NCBI GenBank assembly: GCA_011391085.1 | Contig: JAABRD010000028.1 | Location: 1-64,000 of the forward strand | From: Thiotrichaceae bacterium | GTDB lineage: Bacteria; Pseudomonadota; Gammaproteobacteria; Beggiatoales; Beggiatoaceae | Direction of reading: 5' to 3' | DNA: 64,000 bases | In this document: positions 51,269 through 58,909 of the stretch, piece by piece | Layout of the letters: every line of letters starts with the position of its first letter | How positions within the stretch are numbered: the stretch's first letter is position 1 | Made by a program: the position numbers and the translations under genes | The notes under the pieces: generated by a model | Databases searched by the model: none | Told to the model about the DNA's origin: nothing | What the model saw: only the letters and a program-made list of their open reading frames with translations

Positions 51269-52579
51269 ATGAGAAGCATCACCAAACACTATTTTAACAC
51301 CTGTATCGGGTTACTCTTCTGTTTCCCCCAACTCAGTTGGGCGGCTGACGCCACCTTGGATCCTGCCAATACAGCTTGGGTACTCACTGCCACCGCCCTC
51401 GTTTTATTTATGACATTACCAGGGCTATCACTCTTCTATGGCGGTTTAGTCCGTTCCAAAAACGTCCTCTCGGTCCTCATGCAATGTGGCGCCATCACCG
51501 CGCTAGTCTCCGTGTTATGGCTATTTGGACTCTACTCACTGGCCTTTAGCGAAGGCAACTCTTTCATTGGCGGTGTCAGCAAACTGTTTTTCAGTGGCAT
51601 GTCGAAAACGACCCTTTACAACAACATCCCTGAAAGCGTGTTTGCGATGTTTCAATTGACCTTTGCTATCATTACCCCAGCCTTGATTGTCGGTGGCTTT
51701 GCCGAACGCATGAAATTTTCTGCCGTGCTACTGTTTAGTGGCTTATGGGTCATCTTCGTCTATACCCCCATCGCCCACTGGGTCTGGGGAGGTGGCTGGT
51801 TACAAACCAGAGGACTCTTAGACTTTGCCGGCGGCACCGTCGTACACATCACCGCCGGCGTATCTGCATTAGTCGCCGCGCTAGTCATGGGCCCCCGCCG
51901 CGGATTCCCTGAAACTGCATTAATGCCACATAACATGACCATGACCGTTTCAGGTGCCGGCATGTTATGGGTAGGATGGTATGGATTCAACGGCGGCAGT
52001 GCCTTAGCTGCCAACGGCGACGCCGGCATGGCCATCTTAGTCACCCATATCTCGGCTGCCACCGCCGCATTAGTGTGGATGTCCCTCGAATGGTTGAAAT
52101 ACGGCAAACCTAGCGTATTAGGCATCGTCACAGGCATGGTGGCAGGATTAGGCACCGTCACCGGTGCTTCCGGTTACATCGGACCCGCAGGTAGCTTTAT
52201 CGTTGGACTGTTAGCAGGTTCCGTATGCTTCCTTGCTACCAATTTCCTCAAACGCAAACTCAAAGTGGATGACTCTTTAGATGTCTTCCCAGTCCACGGG
52301 GTAGGCGGAATACTAGGTACCTTATCGGCCGGCATTTTAGCTTCGCCAAACTTGGGACTCTTTAGCGGTTCCGGCTTTGGCAACGGGATTCAAAGCATCA
52401 GTGCGCAACTGAGTGTACAATTCCTGGGCGTGTTAGCCACCGTGATTTACACAGCGGTACTCACCTGGAGCATTCTCCACGTAGTGCAACTACTGGTTGG
52501 ATTGCGCGTGACGCAAGAAGAGGAAACGCAAGGTTTGGACATCACGCAACATGAAGAACGCGGATATGATTATTTGTAG
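51269..52579 (+). CDS. amtB: Ammonium transporter
   Basis: A 436-residue Amt protein with signal peptide (FPQLSWAAD) and 11 predicted helices. DPANTAWVLTATALVLFMTLPGLSLFYGGLVRSKNVLSVLMQC, FAIITPALIVGGFAERMKF, DFAGGTVVHITAGVSALVAAL (first pore His) and DVFPVHGVGGILGTL (second pore His) are diagnostic. It moves ammonium into the cell. No glnK neighbour, which is the usual partner, is visible. Confidence 0.96.
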   Translation: MRSITKHYFNTCIGLLFCFPQLSWAADATLDPANTAWVLTATALVLFMTLPGLSLFYGGLVRSKNVLSVLMQCGAITALVSVLWLFGLYSLAFSEGNSFIGGVSKLFFSGMSKTTLYNNIPESVFAMFQLTFAIITPALIVGGFAERMKFSAVLLFSGLWVIFVYTPIAHWVWGGGWLQTRGLLDFAGGTVVHITAGVSALVAALVMGPRRGFPETALMPHNMTMTVSGAGMLWVGWYGFNGGSALAANGDAGMAILVTHISAATAALVWMSLEWLKYGKPSVLGIVTGMVAGLGTVTGASGYIGPAGSFIVGLLAGSVCFLATNFLKRKLKVDDSLDVFPVHGVGGILGTLSAGILASPNLGLFSGSGFGNGIQSISAQLSVQFLGVLATVIYTAVLTWSILHVVQLLVGLRVTQEEETQGLDITQHEERGYDYL

Positions 52580-52647
52580 CGGATCGTGGAAAAACTTCAA
52601 TAGGGGATCCAAAACGTAGCTTTGTCTGTCTCACTGGCTATTAATTG

Positions 52648-52783
52648 GGTGGTGTTGCAGAGGTAATGGTATAGCGGTTTTGGAGTACGGAATTGATTCC
52701 GTTGGAGTACGGAATTGATTCCGTTTCAAGCGGAATCAATTCCGTACTCCAAAACCCATAACCATTACCTTTGCAACACTACC
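52648..52783. mobile_element. Family C element with 8-bp target duplication ATTAATTG
   Basis: GGTGGTGTTGCAGAGGTAAT...ATTACCTTTGCAACACTACC, flanked by ATTAATTG (52640-52647, 52784-52791). The interior repeats GGAGTACGGAATTGATTCCG. After it, TGAATGTCACTATA (52848-52861) resembles a right end of family A whose left end is missing. No gene in the 52580-52863 gap. Confidence 0.8.
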
Positions 52784-52863
52784 ATTAATTGAATTGGACT
52801 CCCTCAAACATGTACCATTCCCTCCAGTGGATAATATACAAATTTGTATGAATGTCACTATAT

Positions 52864-54165
52864 CTATTCTGCCAACGTCACCACCCTCCCCATAAACAAA
52901 ATCACCCCTGTCGCAGTTTCCCGAATCACAAACAGAAATGGACGATTAACCCGAAACTCAAGGACCTGTTCCACTCCCTTTTCAACCATTCCAGTCGCCG
53001 TTGCGGCTGCCGCTTCCGTTCCCTTCTCGTTGACTTCCACAAATGCTTTATGCAACACGGTGGACAAGAACAAATCTTTGTGACCAGTCATCCCTGAAAA
53101 ATCCGCCCGGTCACGGTTAAAAGCCTCCGTCATTTCCAAATTCTGAAGAGACTCGGTTAATTCCATCGCCGTTTCTACCTGGAAACGTGGCAAATACACA
53201 GCCACTTTTTTTCGCTTAAACGGCATCGTCAAGCGTGCGACCAAGCCTTTCCCCAAGTTCTCTTCCACCGTGGTTAGAGGAAGACCTTCGGCAGGTAAAA
53301 TGATGACCATGGTGAGTCCAGTTTTCTCACCCGCTTTCCGCAGATAAGGCAATTCCAACATCTGCATTTGGTCATCGGCTTGATAGTTAAAGCGACCTTC
53401 TTGAAACATCATCGGGACTTCGACTGCGGAATCAGTGGTGGGGTGGAAAGGCAACCGTTGCGTGTCTTTTGCATCAAACGGGGAGAACCAACTGCCTTTA
53501 AAGTAAATGGCATTGGTCAACAGTAACCGAGTTTGCGGCGGAATCGCTTCCCGATTCACTAATTCCGTAATCTTCCCCTGCGTTTCCTGTTGCGTCCACT
53601 GATTGATTTTGGCTATCCCAGTCGGATCAGAAAAGTTCACACTTTTCAAACCGGCTTGGTAATTTTCATAAGTGAGGTCAGTGAAGTCTATCAAAAACTG
53701 GGAACCGGATTGTGCCCATAACGCATTGGCAATTTGTAACGCATCCCCACCACCGCCAGACGCGGCTACCAAGGTTTGGTTCAGACGTGCGAAATCGGCA
53801 TGAACGGTGGTACCGGTGGGAAATCGCAAAACGTTGGCCATTTCCTCAGCCGTCTTACCACGCGCCCCTGCATAAGTCATGGCCAAAGCGGAGGAGATGC
53901 TATAGGGAGAGAAACACCAATTCTGATTTGGCATCGTTTTCAGTTGTTGTGTATAGAGAACGGTGGCAAATTCATTGATGCCTTGGGCCACGGTGAGAGG
54001 TTGCGTGGTTGTGAGTCTGGAGAGGTCTTGTCTAGGGACGTTCTCCTGAATGACAGGAGGACCTTCCAAAGTTTTTTCAGTGGCACTACATGCACTGAGA
54101 GTTAATCCGGAGAGACCCAGATATATGATTTTTAATACCGTTTTCATAGAGTTTGTCATTGTCAT
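52864..54165 (-). CDS. Serpin-family protease inhibitor lipoprotein
   Basis: A 433-residue serpin. AAGGAAA precedes the ATG, and the signal peptide ends in the lipobox LTLSAC (Cys26), so it is predicted membrane-anchored. NWCFSPYSISSALAMTYAGARGKTAEEM, LTNAIYFKGSWFSPFD and NRPFLFVIRETATGVILFMGRV are core serpin motifs. The hinge EKGTEAAAATA fits the inhibitory consensus (P17-P8). Counting from it puts Lys (codon about 52980) at P1 and Gly at P1', suggesting inhibition of Arg/Lys-specific proteases. Clostripain and many metacaspases have that specificity, so the protease genes in this window are candidate targets (inference). Confidence 0.92.
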   Translation of the reverse strand: MTMTNSMKTVLKIIYLGLSGLTLSACSATEKTLEGPPVIQENVPRQDLSRLTTTQPLTVAQGINEFATVLYTQQLKTMPNQNWCFSPYSISSALAMTYAGARGKTAEEMANVLRFPTGTTVHADFARLNQTLVAASGGGGDALQIANALWAQSGSQFLIDFTDLTYENYQAGLKSVNFSDPTGIAKINQWTQQETQGKITELVNREAIPPQTRLLLTNAIYFKGSWFSPFDAKDTQRLPFHPTTDSAVEVPMMFQEGRFNYQADDQMQMLELPYLRKAGEKTGLTMVIILPAEGLPLTTVEENLGKGLVARLTMPFKRKKVAVYLPRFQVETAMELTESLQNLEMTEAFNRDRADFSGMTGHKDLFLSTVLHKAFVEVNEKGTEAAAATATGMVEKGVEQVLEFRVNRPFLFVIRETATGVILFMGRVVTLAE

Positions 54166-54266
54166 AATGTGTTTCCTTGTTTAATCGAAAAGTTATAATA
54201 GAGTTGTCCGGAAATAAAAATTCATCTGTGATAGAATCATAAACACCAAAATATTTTGCTTATTGA

Positions 54267-54366
54267 CTCGTTCCCACGCGCCGGCGTGGGAATGCGGTGG
54301 AGGCGTTGCAGGAACGAGACGCTGGCACGTCCGCCCCACGTTCCCACGCTGGCGCGTGGGAACGAG
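54267..54366. repeat. Inverted repeat CTCGTTCCCACGC...GCGTGGGAACGAG
   Basis: Second copy of the element at 27502-27594, with internal arms CCGGCGTGGGAATGC and GCTGGCGCGTGGGAACG. It overlaps the 3' end of a HigA-like remnant. Nothing else is seen in 54166-54400. Confidence 0.65.
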
Positions 54367-54399
54367 AGATAAACCGGTACTCGCGGTTCCACACGCGGC

Positions 54400-54491
54400 C
54401 AAACAGTACGTTGGGCCAGCCGCAATTCATAATCCATTTGCAAACCTAACCACACGTCGGGGGAGACACTAAAACCTTCAATATACTTCAT
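54400..54491 (-). pseudogene. C-terminal remnant of a HigA-like antitoxin
   Basis: Reads MKYIEGFSVSPDVWLGLQMD then YELRLAQRTVWPRVEPRVPV. The SP-x-x-WL-x-LQ-x-x-Y-L motif is the conserved end of HigA proteins (usually SPEFWLNLQ). The DNA-binding N terminus is missing and the frame runs on into a repeat. It follows the RelE toxin directly. Confidence 0.65.
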
Positions 54492-54765
54492 TATGATGCC
54501 CCACATCAAACAAGATAATCACTTCTTGACCTGTTTCTCTATCGACTTCGATGGCAAATACGATTCGGCAGTCGTACCCACAGGAACAAGCCCGCAAACC
54601 TAACAGTTCGCCACTTAGTTTATGGGTGTCTAACTGGAGGGTAAACACCTCCAATCGCATTTGCGCCAAAGTCTCCTCTATCCGTTTTTTTAACTTCGCG
54701 TCACGGCGCACAAAGCTACGAAAGGCCCGCTTGAATTTTGGAGTTAAGACCAATTCTCTTATCAT
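54478..54765 (-). CDS. RelE/YafQ-family mRNA interferase toxin
   Basis: The start is the ATG five bases after the antitoxin stop (95 residues). LVLTPKFKRAFRSFVRRDAKLKKRIEETLAQM, LDTHKLSGELLGLRACSCGYDCRIVFAIE and EVIILFDVGHHNEVY match the YafQ/RelE fold, with the late His pair and Tyr in the GHHNEVY end. Paired with the upstream antitoxin. Confidence 0.82.
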   Translation of the reverse strand: MIRELVLTPKFKRAFRSFVRRDAKLKKRIEETLAQMRLEVFTLQLDTHKLSGELLGLRACSCGYDCRIVFAIEVDRETGQEVIILFDVGHHNEVY

Positions 54766-54770
54766 CACTA

Positions 54771-54995
54771 TCAGGCATCTTCCTCTAAGCACCGTTGAAG
54801 TTCTGCAAGGATTTCAGGAAATGCCTGCGGTTTCAATTTACCTTGTCGAAAAGCGTCTTTCGCCTCTCGGGCGTCTCTGGCTATTTCGTGGCGACGCTTC
54901 TCAACCCGACGTTGTCGGAGGATGTCTATTAACATTTCTTGTTGTTCCCACGGCAATTGGGTAACGGTATCAATGGCTAGGTCAAGAGTTATCAT
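54771..54995 (-). CDS. Antitoxin partner of the RelE-like toxin
   Basis: The start is the ATG after AAAGGAAAA (74 residues): MITLDLAIDTVTQLPWEQQEMLIDILRQRRVEKRRHEIARDA followed by an acidic helix. Small, helical and directly upstream of the toxin, so the likely antitoxin. No named DNA-binding motif recognised. Confidence 0.68.
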   Translation of the reverse strand: MITLDLAIDTVTQLPWEQQEMLIDILRQRRVEKRRHEIARDAREAKDAFRQGKLKPQAFPEILAELQRCLEEDA

Positions 54996-55247
54996 GGTTT
55001 TCCTTTGATTCTCAAAATAAGGTTGAATGTTAGCCAATCAAGAGGTTAATGTCAAGAGGTTTAGCACAACGGATAGCTGGGATACCCGGATAAACCAACC
55101 CGCCTTAACCGTTTATTCCCCCATTCGCGGTCCTCCCGCCTTATCCGTTTATCCCCAACATCCACCGTCACCGACTGCACTCCTTCAGGGCTGGGAGGTG
55201 GGCAACGGTAACTTATCGGGTTGCCCACTCTACTCCACTCCACCCTC

Positions 55248-55384
55248 TCACTTCCGTAAATCCGCCGCCACTTTCTCAGCAATGGCCGCTATCCCTGCTT
55301 GCAAGCCTTCTATGAGGAGTGGCTGGTTTTCGGGTTTGGTATCGCCGACTCCAAAAATGGGGTATGACGCTTCGCTTATACACC
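55248..55384 (-). pseudogene. Gene fragment, copy A (SYPIFGVGDTKPENQPLLIE tail)
   Basis: Reads ISEASYPIFGVGDTKPENQP, LLIEGLQAGIAAIAEKVAAD, LRK and stop. It looks like the C terminus of an unidentified protein; its upstream part is absent. A second copy with a 7-base deletion lies at 56422-56550. The rest of the 54996-55489 gap has no supported gene. Confidence 0.45.
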
Positions 55385-55489
55385 CTACGCGGGCTGTGAA
55401 GGGTGGACCACAGGGTTGTCGTGGCCTGTTGGGAACGGAATGGTGGGCAAATCAACACTTGCCCATCCTACCTGACTACCTAACTACGG

Positions 55490-55897
55490 CTAAATTTGTA
55501 GTGCTTGCCCTATTTCAAGAGGCGAGTAAATGGGAAGAATCGCCTGTTTGAAATCTTTCGCATTTCTGGTAATTATCGCTTCTACTCCGAGTTGACGCCC
55601 CGATTCATATAACACCGCATCATCGGCAAAGCCAGTTGCCAGGGCTGCCTCTAAGACTGCACGGTTGACGGGTGCGATTTCAAATAATTTAAGCAACTTC
55701 TGAATTTCCCGCTGTGCCTGTGGTGCGCCAACGACTTTGGTAGCTAAATAATCAATAGTAGTCACGGTGGTAGCACACAGATAGCCCGTTAGTAACCCGT
55801 TTTCAATGCCGGCAAACAGTTGTTTAGCCACCGCTACATAAGGTTCTCGGTCCAGCACGACATCCAAAATAATATTCGTATCTAGTAGCACTTTCAC
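55490..55897 (-). CDS. PIN-domain ribonuclease toxin (VapC-like)
   Basis: A 135-residue PIN protein: KVLLDTNIILDVVLDREPYVAVAKQLF (first Asp), TVTTIDYLATKVVG, GFADDAVLYESGRQLGVEAIITRNAKDFKQA (Asp pair, late Asn/Asp). ATGA overlap with the upstream antitoxin gene. Metal-dependent RNase role by family. Confidence 0.85.
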   Translation of the reverse strand: MKVLLDTNIILDVVLDREPYVAVAKQLFAGIENGLLTGYLCATTVTTIDYLATKVVGAPQAQREIQKLLKLFEIAPVNRAVLEAALATGFADDAVLYESGRQLGVEAIITRNAKDFKQAILPIYSPLEIGQALQI

Positions 55898-56208
55898 AGA
55901 TATTTGTCCTCCAGATGCCGGTGGTAATCCTGTTCTTCAAAGCGCGTCTGACGTAAGCTACCTACTAAAGAACCTGTAATCGGTGGTAACTTTTGCGGAG
56001 TTTCTTGAACGTCGGTGTATAACGACGAAGATTGCTTAAGTTGACCAACTAATTTGCGCAAAGTTTCTTCTCTGGTTAAGTTCTGAGAAGCGGGTTTGGG
56101 GTGAATGACTAACACCATTTCAACTTCTCCCACTGGAATATGGTGAGGTAAAGTCAAACTGATTTGGTGGTTTGTGGGTACTGATAACGAGTGGTAAAGT
56201 GTTTCCAT
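55894..56208 (-). CDS. Antitoxin partner of the VapC-like toxin
   Basis: The start is the ATG of METLYHSLSVPTNHQISLTL (104 residues), nine bases after CAGG. The N-terminal part (SVPTNHQISLTLPHHIPVGEVEMVLVI) is beta-rich and the C-terminal part is basic/acidic with RFEEQDYHRHLEDKYL. No named family recognised, but it overlaps the toxin start and is of antitoxin size. Confidence 0.7.
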   Translation of the reverse strand: METLYHSLSVPTNHQISLTLPHHIPVGEVEMVLVIHPKPASQNLTREETLRKLVGQLKQSSSLYTDVQETPQKLPPITGSLVGSLRQTRFEEQDYHRHLEDKYL

Positions 56209-56350
56209 TAGATTCGCCTGCTTTCTAAAAAAGTTCCGAATCATTATGATAAGTGATTGAGGTGAAGTTGTCAACATTAATCGGGTGTCTGAAAAAAAGC
56301 ATCTTAACCAGGAGTCCAAAGCGTAGCTTTGTCCGGACAGAAGTGATGGG

Positions 56351-56405
56351 TTGGAGTCCGGAATTTATTCCGTTTCATTAGGCGGAATCAGTTCCGGACT
56401 CCAAT
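56351..56405. repeat. Hairpin TTGGAGTCCGGAATTTATTCC
   Basis: TTGGAGTCCGGAA...TTCCGGACTCCAA stem with inner GGAAT pairs, resembling the interior of family C elements without their ends. Next to it (56311-56338) is a partial GAGTCCAAAGCGTAGC hairpin. Confidence 0.55.
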
Positions 56406-56421
56406 TAGAAACCAATACCTC

Positions 56422-56550
56422 TCACTTCCGCAAATCCGTCGCCACTTTCTCGGCAATGGCCGCTATCCCTGCTTGCAAGCCTTCGATGATGAGTGGCTGG
56501 TTTTCGGGTCACCGACTCCAAAAATGGGGTATGACGCTTCGCTTATACAC
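56422..56550 (-). pseudogene. Gene fragment, copy B
   Basis: Second copy of the 55248-55384 fragment (LIIEGLQAGIAAIAEKVATDLRK and stop), with TTTGGTA lost near 56507. The two copies flank the VapC module, as if it had moved together with them or inserted between duplicates. Confidence 0.45.
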
Positions 56551-56570
56551 CCTACACTGGCTACTCTGCC

Positions 56571-56945
56571 TCACTGTGTGTAACGGATTCCAGTAGCTGT
56601 AACGTGATAGATTTTGGTTTCTCCTACCATGGAAGAACTCTCTTTAATATCGATGATAGCATCGGCACCTGATAAACGAGCTTGTTTCTTCAAATCGGGC
56701 AGGGCATCATTAAGAGATGACCCGATGAAATGGGTCTTCTCTAAATGGACATCAAGGCGCGATATTTTGATGAACGGCCGTTGGGGTATGTCATCATCAT
56801 AGAAGGTTTGGATGTCGTACCCTTCAGGTTTGGCAGAATACGAATCTGCCACAAGCATTGAGTAACGACTTTGCGTACTAGCACATGATATGGTAAGTAA
56901 AGCCACCAAACATAACACCAAAGCACTCAGAATGGTCTTCTTCAT
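56571..56945 (-). CDS. Small lipoprotein of unknown function 1
   Basis: A 124-residue protein with signal peptide and lipobox (LLTISC). The soluble part (RLDVHLEKTHFIGSSLNDALPDLKKQARLSGADAIIDIKESSSMVGETKIYHVTATGIRYT) has the alternating strand pattern of small envelope lipoproteins that sense or bind metals or peptides, but no family is certain. It follows another lipoprotein gene by 16 bases. Confidence 0.75.
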   Translation of the reverse strand: MKKTILSALVLCLVALLTISCASTQSRYSMLVADSYSAKPEGYDIQTFYDDDIPQRPFIKISRLDVHLEKTHFIGSSLNDALPDLKKQARLSGADAIIDIKESSSMVGETKIYHVTATGIRYTQ

Positions 56946-56961
56946 AATTCAGTCCCTCTCG

Positions 56962-57357
56962 TTACTTGGTAAGCGATTTGGTCATTTCATTCAGAATCTC
57001 GGTATTCCAAATCTTCTGTCCAACAATGCCAACAAAGGATCTGGCGGTATCCACTTTGACTGCGGTCTGGTTTGGTCCTTGTTCAGTTAACCAGATACCT
57101 ACAGTCTCCCCTCCGGATCCGACAAGCAAGCCAATCTTGCGAGGACGAAAACCTTCGACGTAGGTAACTTCTTGTTTGGCAACATCAAAACCAGTTACGA
57201 CCAGTGCATCCACCGCGGCTTTCTGCACTTGCACGATTGGTTGTTCAAACACCGTCATGGGTGTGGTATTACTAGCCACTGGGGTAGAAGCACAGGCAGC
57301 CATCATGGCTAAAATCAATCCGAATAACATCACTCGAACAACATGTCTTTTTATCAT
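56962..57357 (-). CDS. Small lipoprotein of unknown function 2
   Basis: A 131-residue protein with lipobox MMAACAST. The body (VFEQPIVQVQKAAVDALVVTGFDVAKQEVTYVEGFRPRKIGLLVGSGGETVGIWLTEQGPNQTAVKVDTARSF) resembles DUF3568-type envelope lipoproteins in its A-x-x-x-AL-x-x-x-GF pattern; assignment is tentative. Cotranscribed with the next lipoprotein gene. Confidence 0.75.
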   Translation of the reverse strand: MIKRHVVRVMLFGLILAMMAACASTPVASNTTPMTVFEQPIVQVQKAAVDALVVTGFDVAKQEVTYVEGFRPRKIGLLVGSGGETVGIWLTEQGPNQTAVKVDTARSFVGIVGQKIWNTEILNEMTKSLTK

Positions 57358-57413
57358 TTATTTTTCCTCTATGCAATTATGCAATTTAAACTACTTGAAC
57401 TAAAGTCAGGTAA

Positions 57414-57592
57414 CCAGGAGTCCAAAGCGTAGCTTTGTCCGGACAAAGCTACGCTTTGGACTCCTGGTCTGGTGTAGCTTTGTCCGGACAAAGCTACGCT
57501 TTGGACTCCTGGTCTGGTGTCCGGACAAAGCTACGCTTTGGACTCCTGGTCTGGTGTCCGGACAAAGCTACGCTTTGGACTCCTGGTCTGGT
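57414..57592. repeat. Tandem array of GTCCGGACAAAGCTACGCTT hairpin units
   Basis: One full GGAGTCCAAAGCGTAGC / GCTACGCTTTGGACTCC hairpin followed by three further partial units ending CTCCTGGTCTGGT, each with GTCCGGAC at its centre. It is the most expanded copy of this dispersed hairpin family and lies between two lipoprotein genes. Confidence 0.8.
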
Positions 57593-57628
57593 GGTTGGGT
57601 GGTCGGTCTCTCGTTTAACCCTACCTCC

Positions 57629-57865
57629 TCAAAACGCCGGCGGCAAAAATATTTCTGCGGTCTCCTGTTTCTGCGCCTGAAGAAACATATTTTGCATTTG
57701 TAATCTTTTGATTTCCTCTTGCAAAACTTGGAGAGACTCCAAACATTGTGCCGGTGGCAGTGGTTCCAACCGTTCCTTGGTTGGCAATGGGTCATCTGCG
57801 GACAAGATTTGAATGGTGCAACCACTCAAAAGAATGAGAAGGAGAAACACCCAAAAGTTCTTCAT
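57629..57865 (-). CDS. Small coiled-coil lipoprotein
   Basis: A 78-residue lipoprotein (lipobox LLSGC). After the anchor comes a short linker and a helix CLESLQVLQEEIKRLQMQNMFLQAQKQE with heptad leucines, likely a coiled coil. It lies downstream of the beta-barrel gene. Function unknown. Confidence 0.65.
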   Translation of the reverse strand: MKNFWVFLLLILLSGCTIQILSADDPLPTKERLEPLPPAQCLESLQVLQEEIKRLQMQNMFLQAQKQETAEIFLPPAF

Positions 57866-57929
57866 ATTGGTTCGCCTCTATTTGACCACGGCTTGAACCT
57901 CGTCCTTGGTCAAGCCGTTGCCGGTGTGC

Positions 57930-58796
57930 TTAAAAGGTAACAGTGAGACCCAAGGCAAACCCTTCCGTGCCATCGCGCACTTCCAGTCCATTGCCAGCTT
58001 CGTAGTATAGACTCTGGAAGCGATACCCCAGGCTGACAGAGGCTGCATCAATTACTTTGGCAAACTTGAAAGAGTAGAGGAGACCCATATCGCCTAGATA
58101 GTAATCGGCGGGGTCCTTATCCCCGTTCCCTAGCCGTCCATAAGCAAAGTTGCCATAGAGACCGAAACGTCCTTGCAAGGGAACGACACCGGCAATTCCT
58201 AGAGTGGGTCCGGAGGATTTGGTATTTATGTCGGGTGCTGTTCCGGCAGTAAAGTCTGATATTTGTCCAGTCACTTTAGCAATTCTTTTGACTCCCTTGT
58301 AACCTGCCGTCACCAGCAGATACTTATGGAGATAATATCCTGTATTAATATCCCATTCGGTGCGTTCATTCTTTAAGGATATATTCAAAGGAAGAACAGT
58401 ACCATTACCGGACTGAACACCTATTGTCTGTTCCTCAAAACTGTACTCGGTTTTGGTGAAGTAGCTACCCGACACCAACCAGTTTTTAGCTCTTACACTA
58501 AGTACCGGTATAAGGGCAATCTTAGTCCCAGAAGTGTAGGACATAATAAATTTTTGACCATTGTTCCCGATCATAGCATCAGGTAAAATCCACTGATTCA
58601 TCCACATTTTTACCCCCACCGAGGCACTAAAGTCCTTTTCAAAGTGAGAGTCAGAGGCAGAACTCAGAAAGGATTTGCTAGTTCCCCCTTCCATAGCCCC
58701 AGGAGACTGGGTTACAGAAGGAGATTCTTCCGCGTTGACGCTACTCCCAATTAAGTAGCTACTGGTGACAATCGCAAACGCGACAATTTTTCGCAT
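57930..58796 (-). CDS. Outer-membrane beta-barrel protein
   Basis: A 288-residue protein with a signal peptide (IGSSVNAEE). After a Ser-rich linker it shows alternating hydrophobic strands with Gly/Tyr/Trp turns (DFSASVGVKMWMNQW, WDINTGYYLHKYLLVTAGYKG, GLYGNFAYGRLGNG, ASVSLGYRFQSLYYEAG) and ends in LGLTVTF, a C-terminal Phe as outer-membrane proteins have. Probably a 10-12 strand barrel; substrate unknown. Confidence 0.78.
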   Translation of the reverse strand: MRKIVAFAIVTSSYLIGSSVNAEESPSVTQSPGAMEGGTSKSFLSSASDSHFEKDFSASVGVKMWMNQWILPDAMIGNNGQKFIMSYTSGTKIALIPVLSVRAKNWLVSGSYFTKTEYSFEEQTIGVQSGNGTVLPLNISLKNERTEWDINTGYYLHKYLLVTAGYKGVKRIAKVTGQISDFTAGTAPDINTKSSGPTLGIAGVVPLQGRFGLYGNFAYGRLGNGDKDPADYYLGDMGLLYSFKFAKVIDAASVSLGYRFQSLYYEAGNGLEVRDGTEGFALGLTVTF

Positions 58797-58823
58797 GGTG
58801 TGTTCCTCTTGTTGGTTGTTGAA

Positions 58824-58909
58824 AAGAAACCGAGTTTTTTCAAAAAACTCGGTTTCTAAAGTTAGAAAGAGAAACCGAGTTTTTTCAAAAAACTCGGTTT
58901 CTAAAATTA
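58824..58909. terminator. Tandem GAAACCGAGTTTTTTCAAAA hairpins
   Basis: Two copies of GAAACCGAG-TTTTTT-C-AAAAAA-CTCGGTTTC in tandem immediately after the caspase gene stop on the minus strand; likely terminator/attenuator upstream of the barrel gene. Confidence 0.65.
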
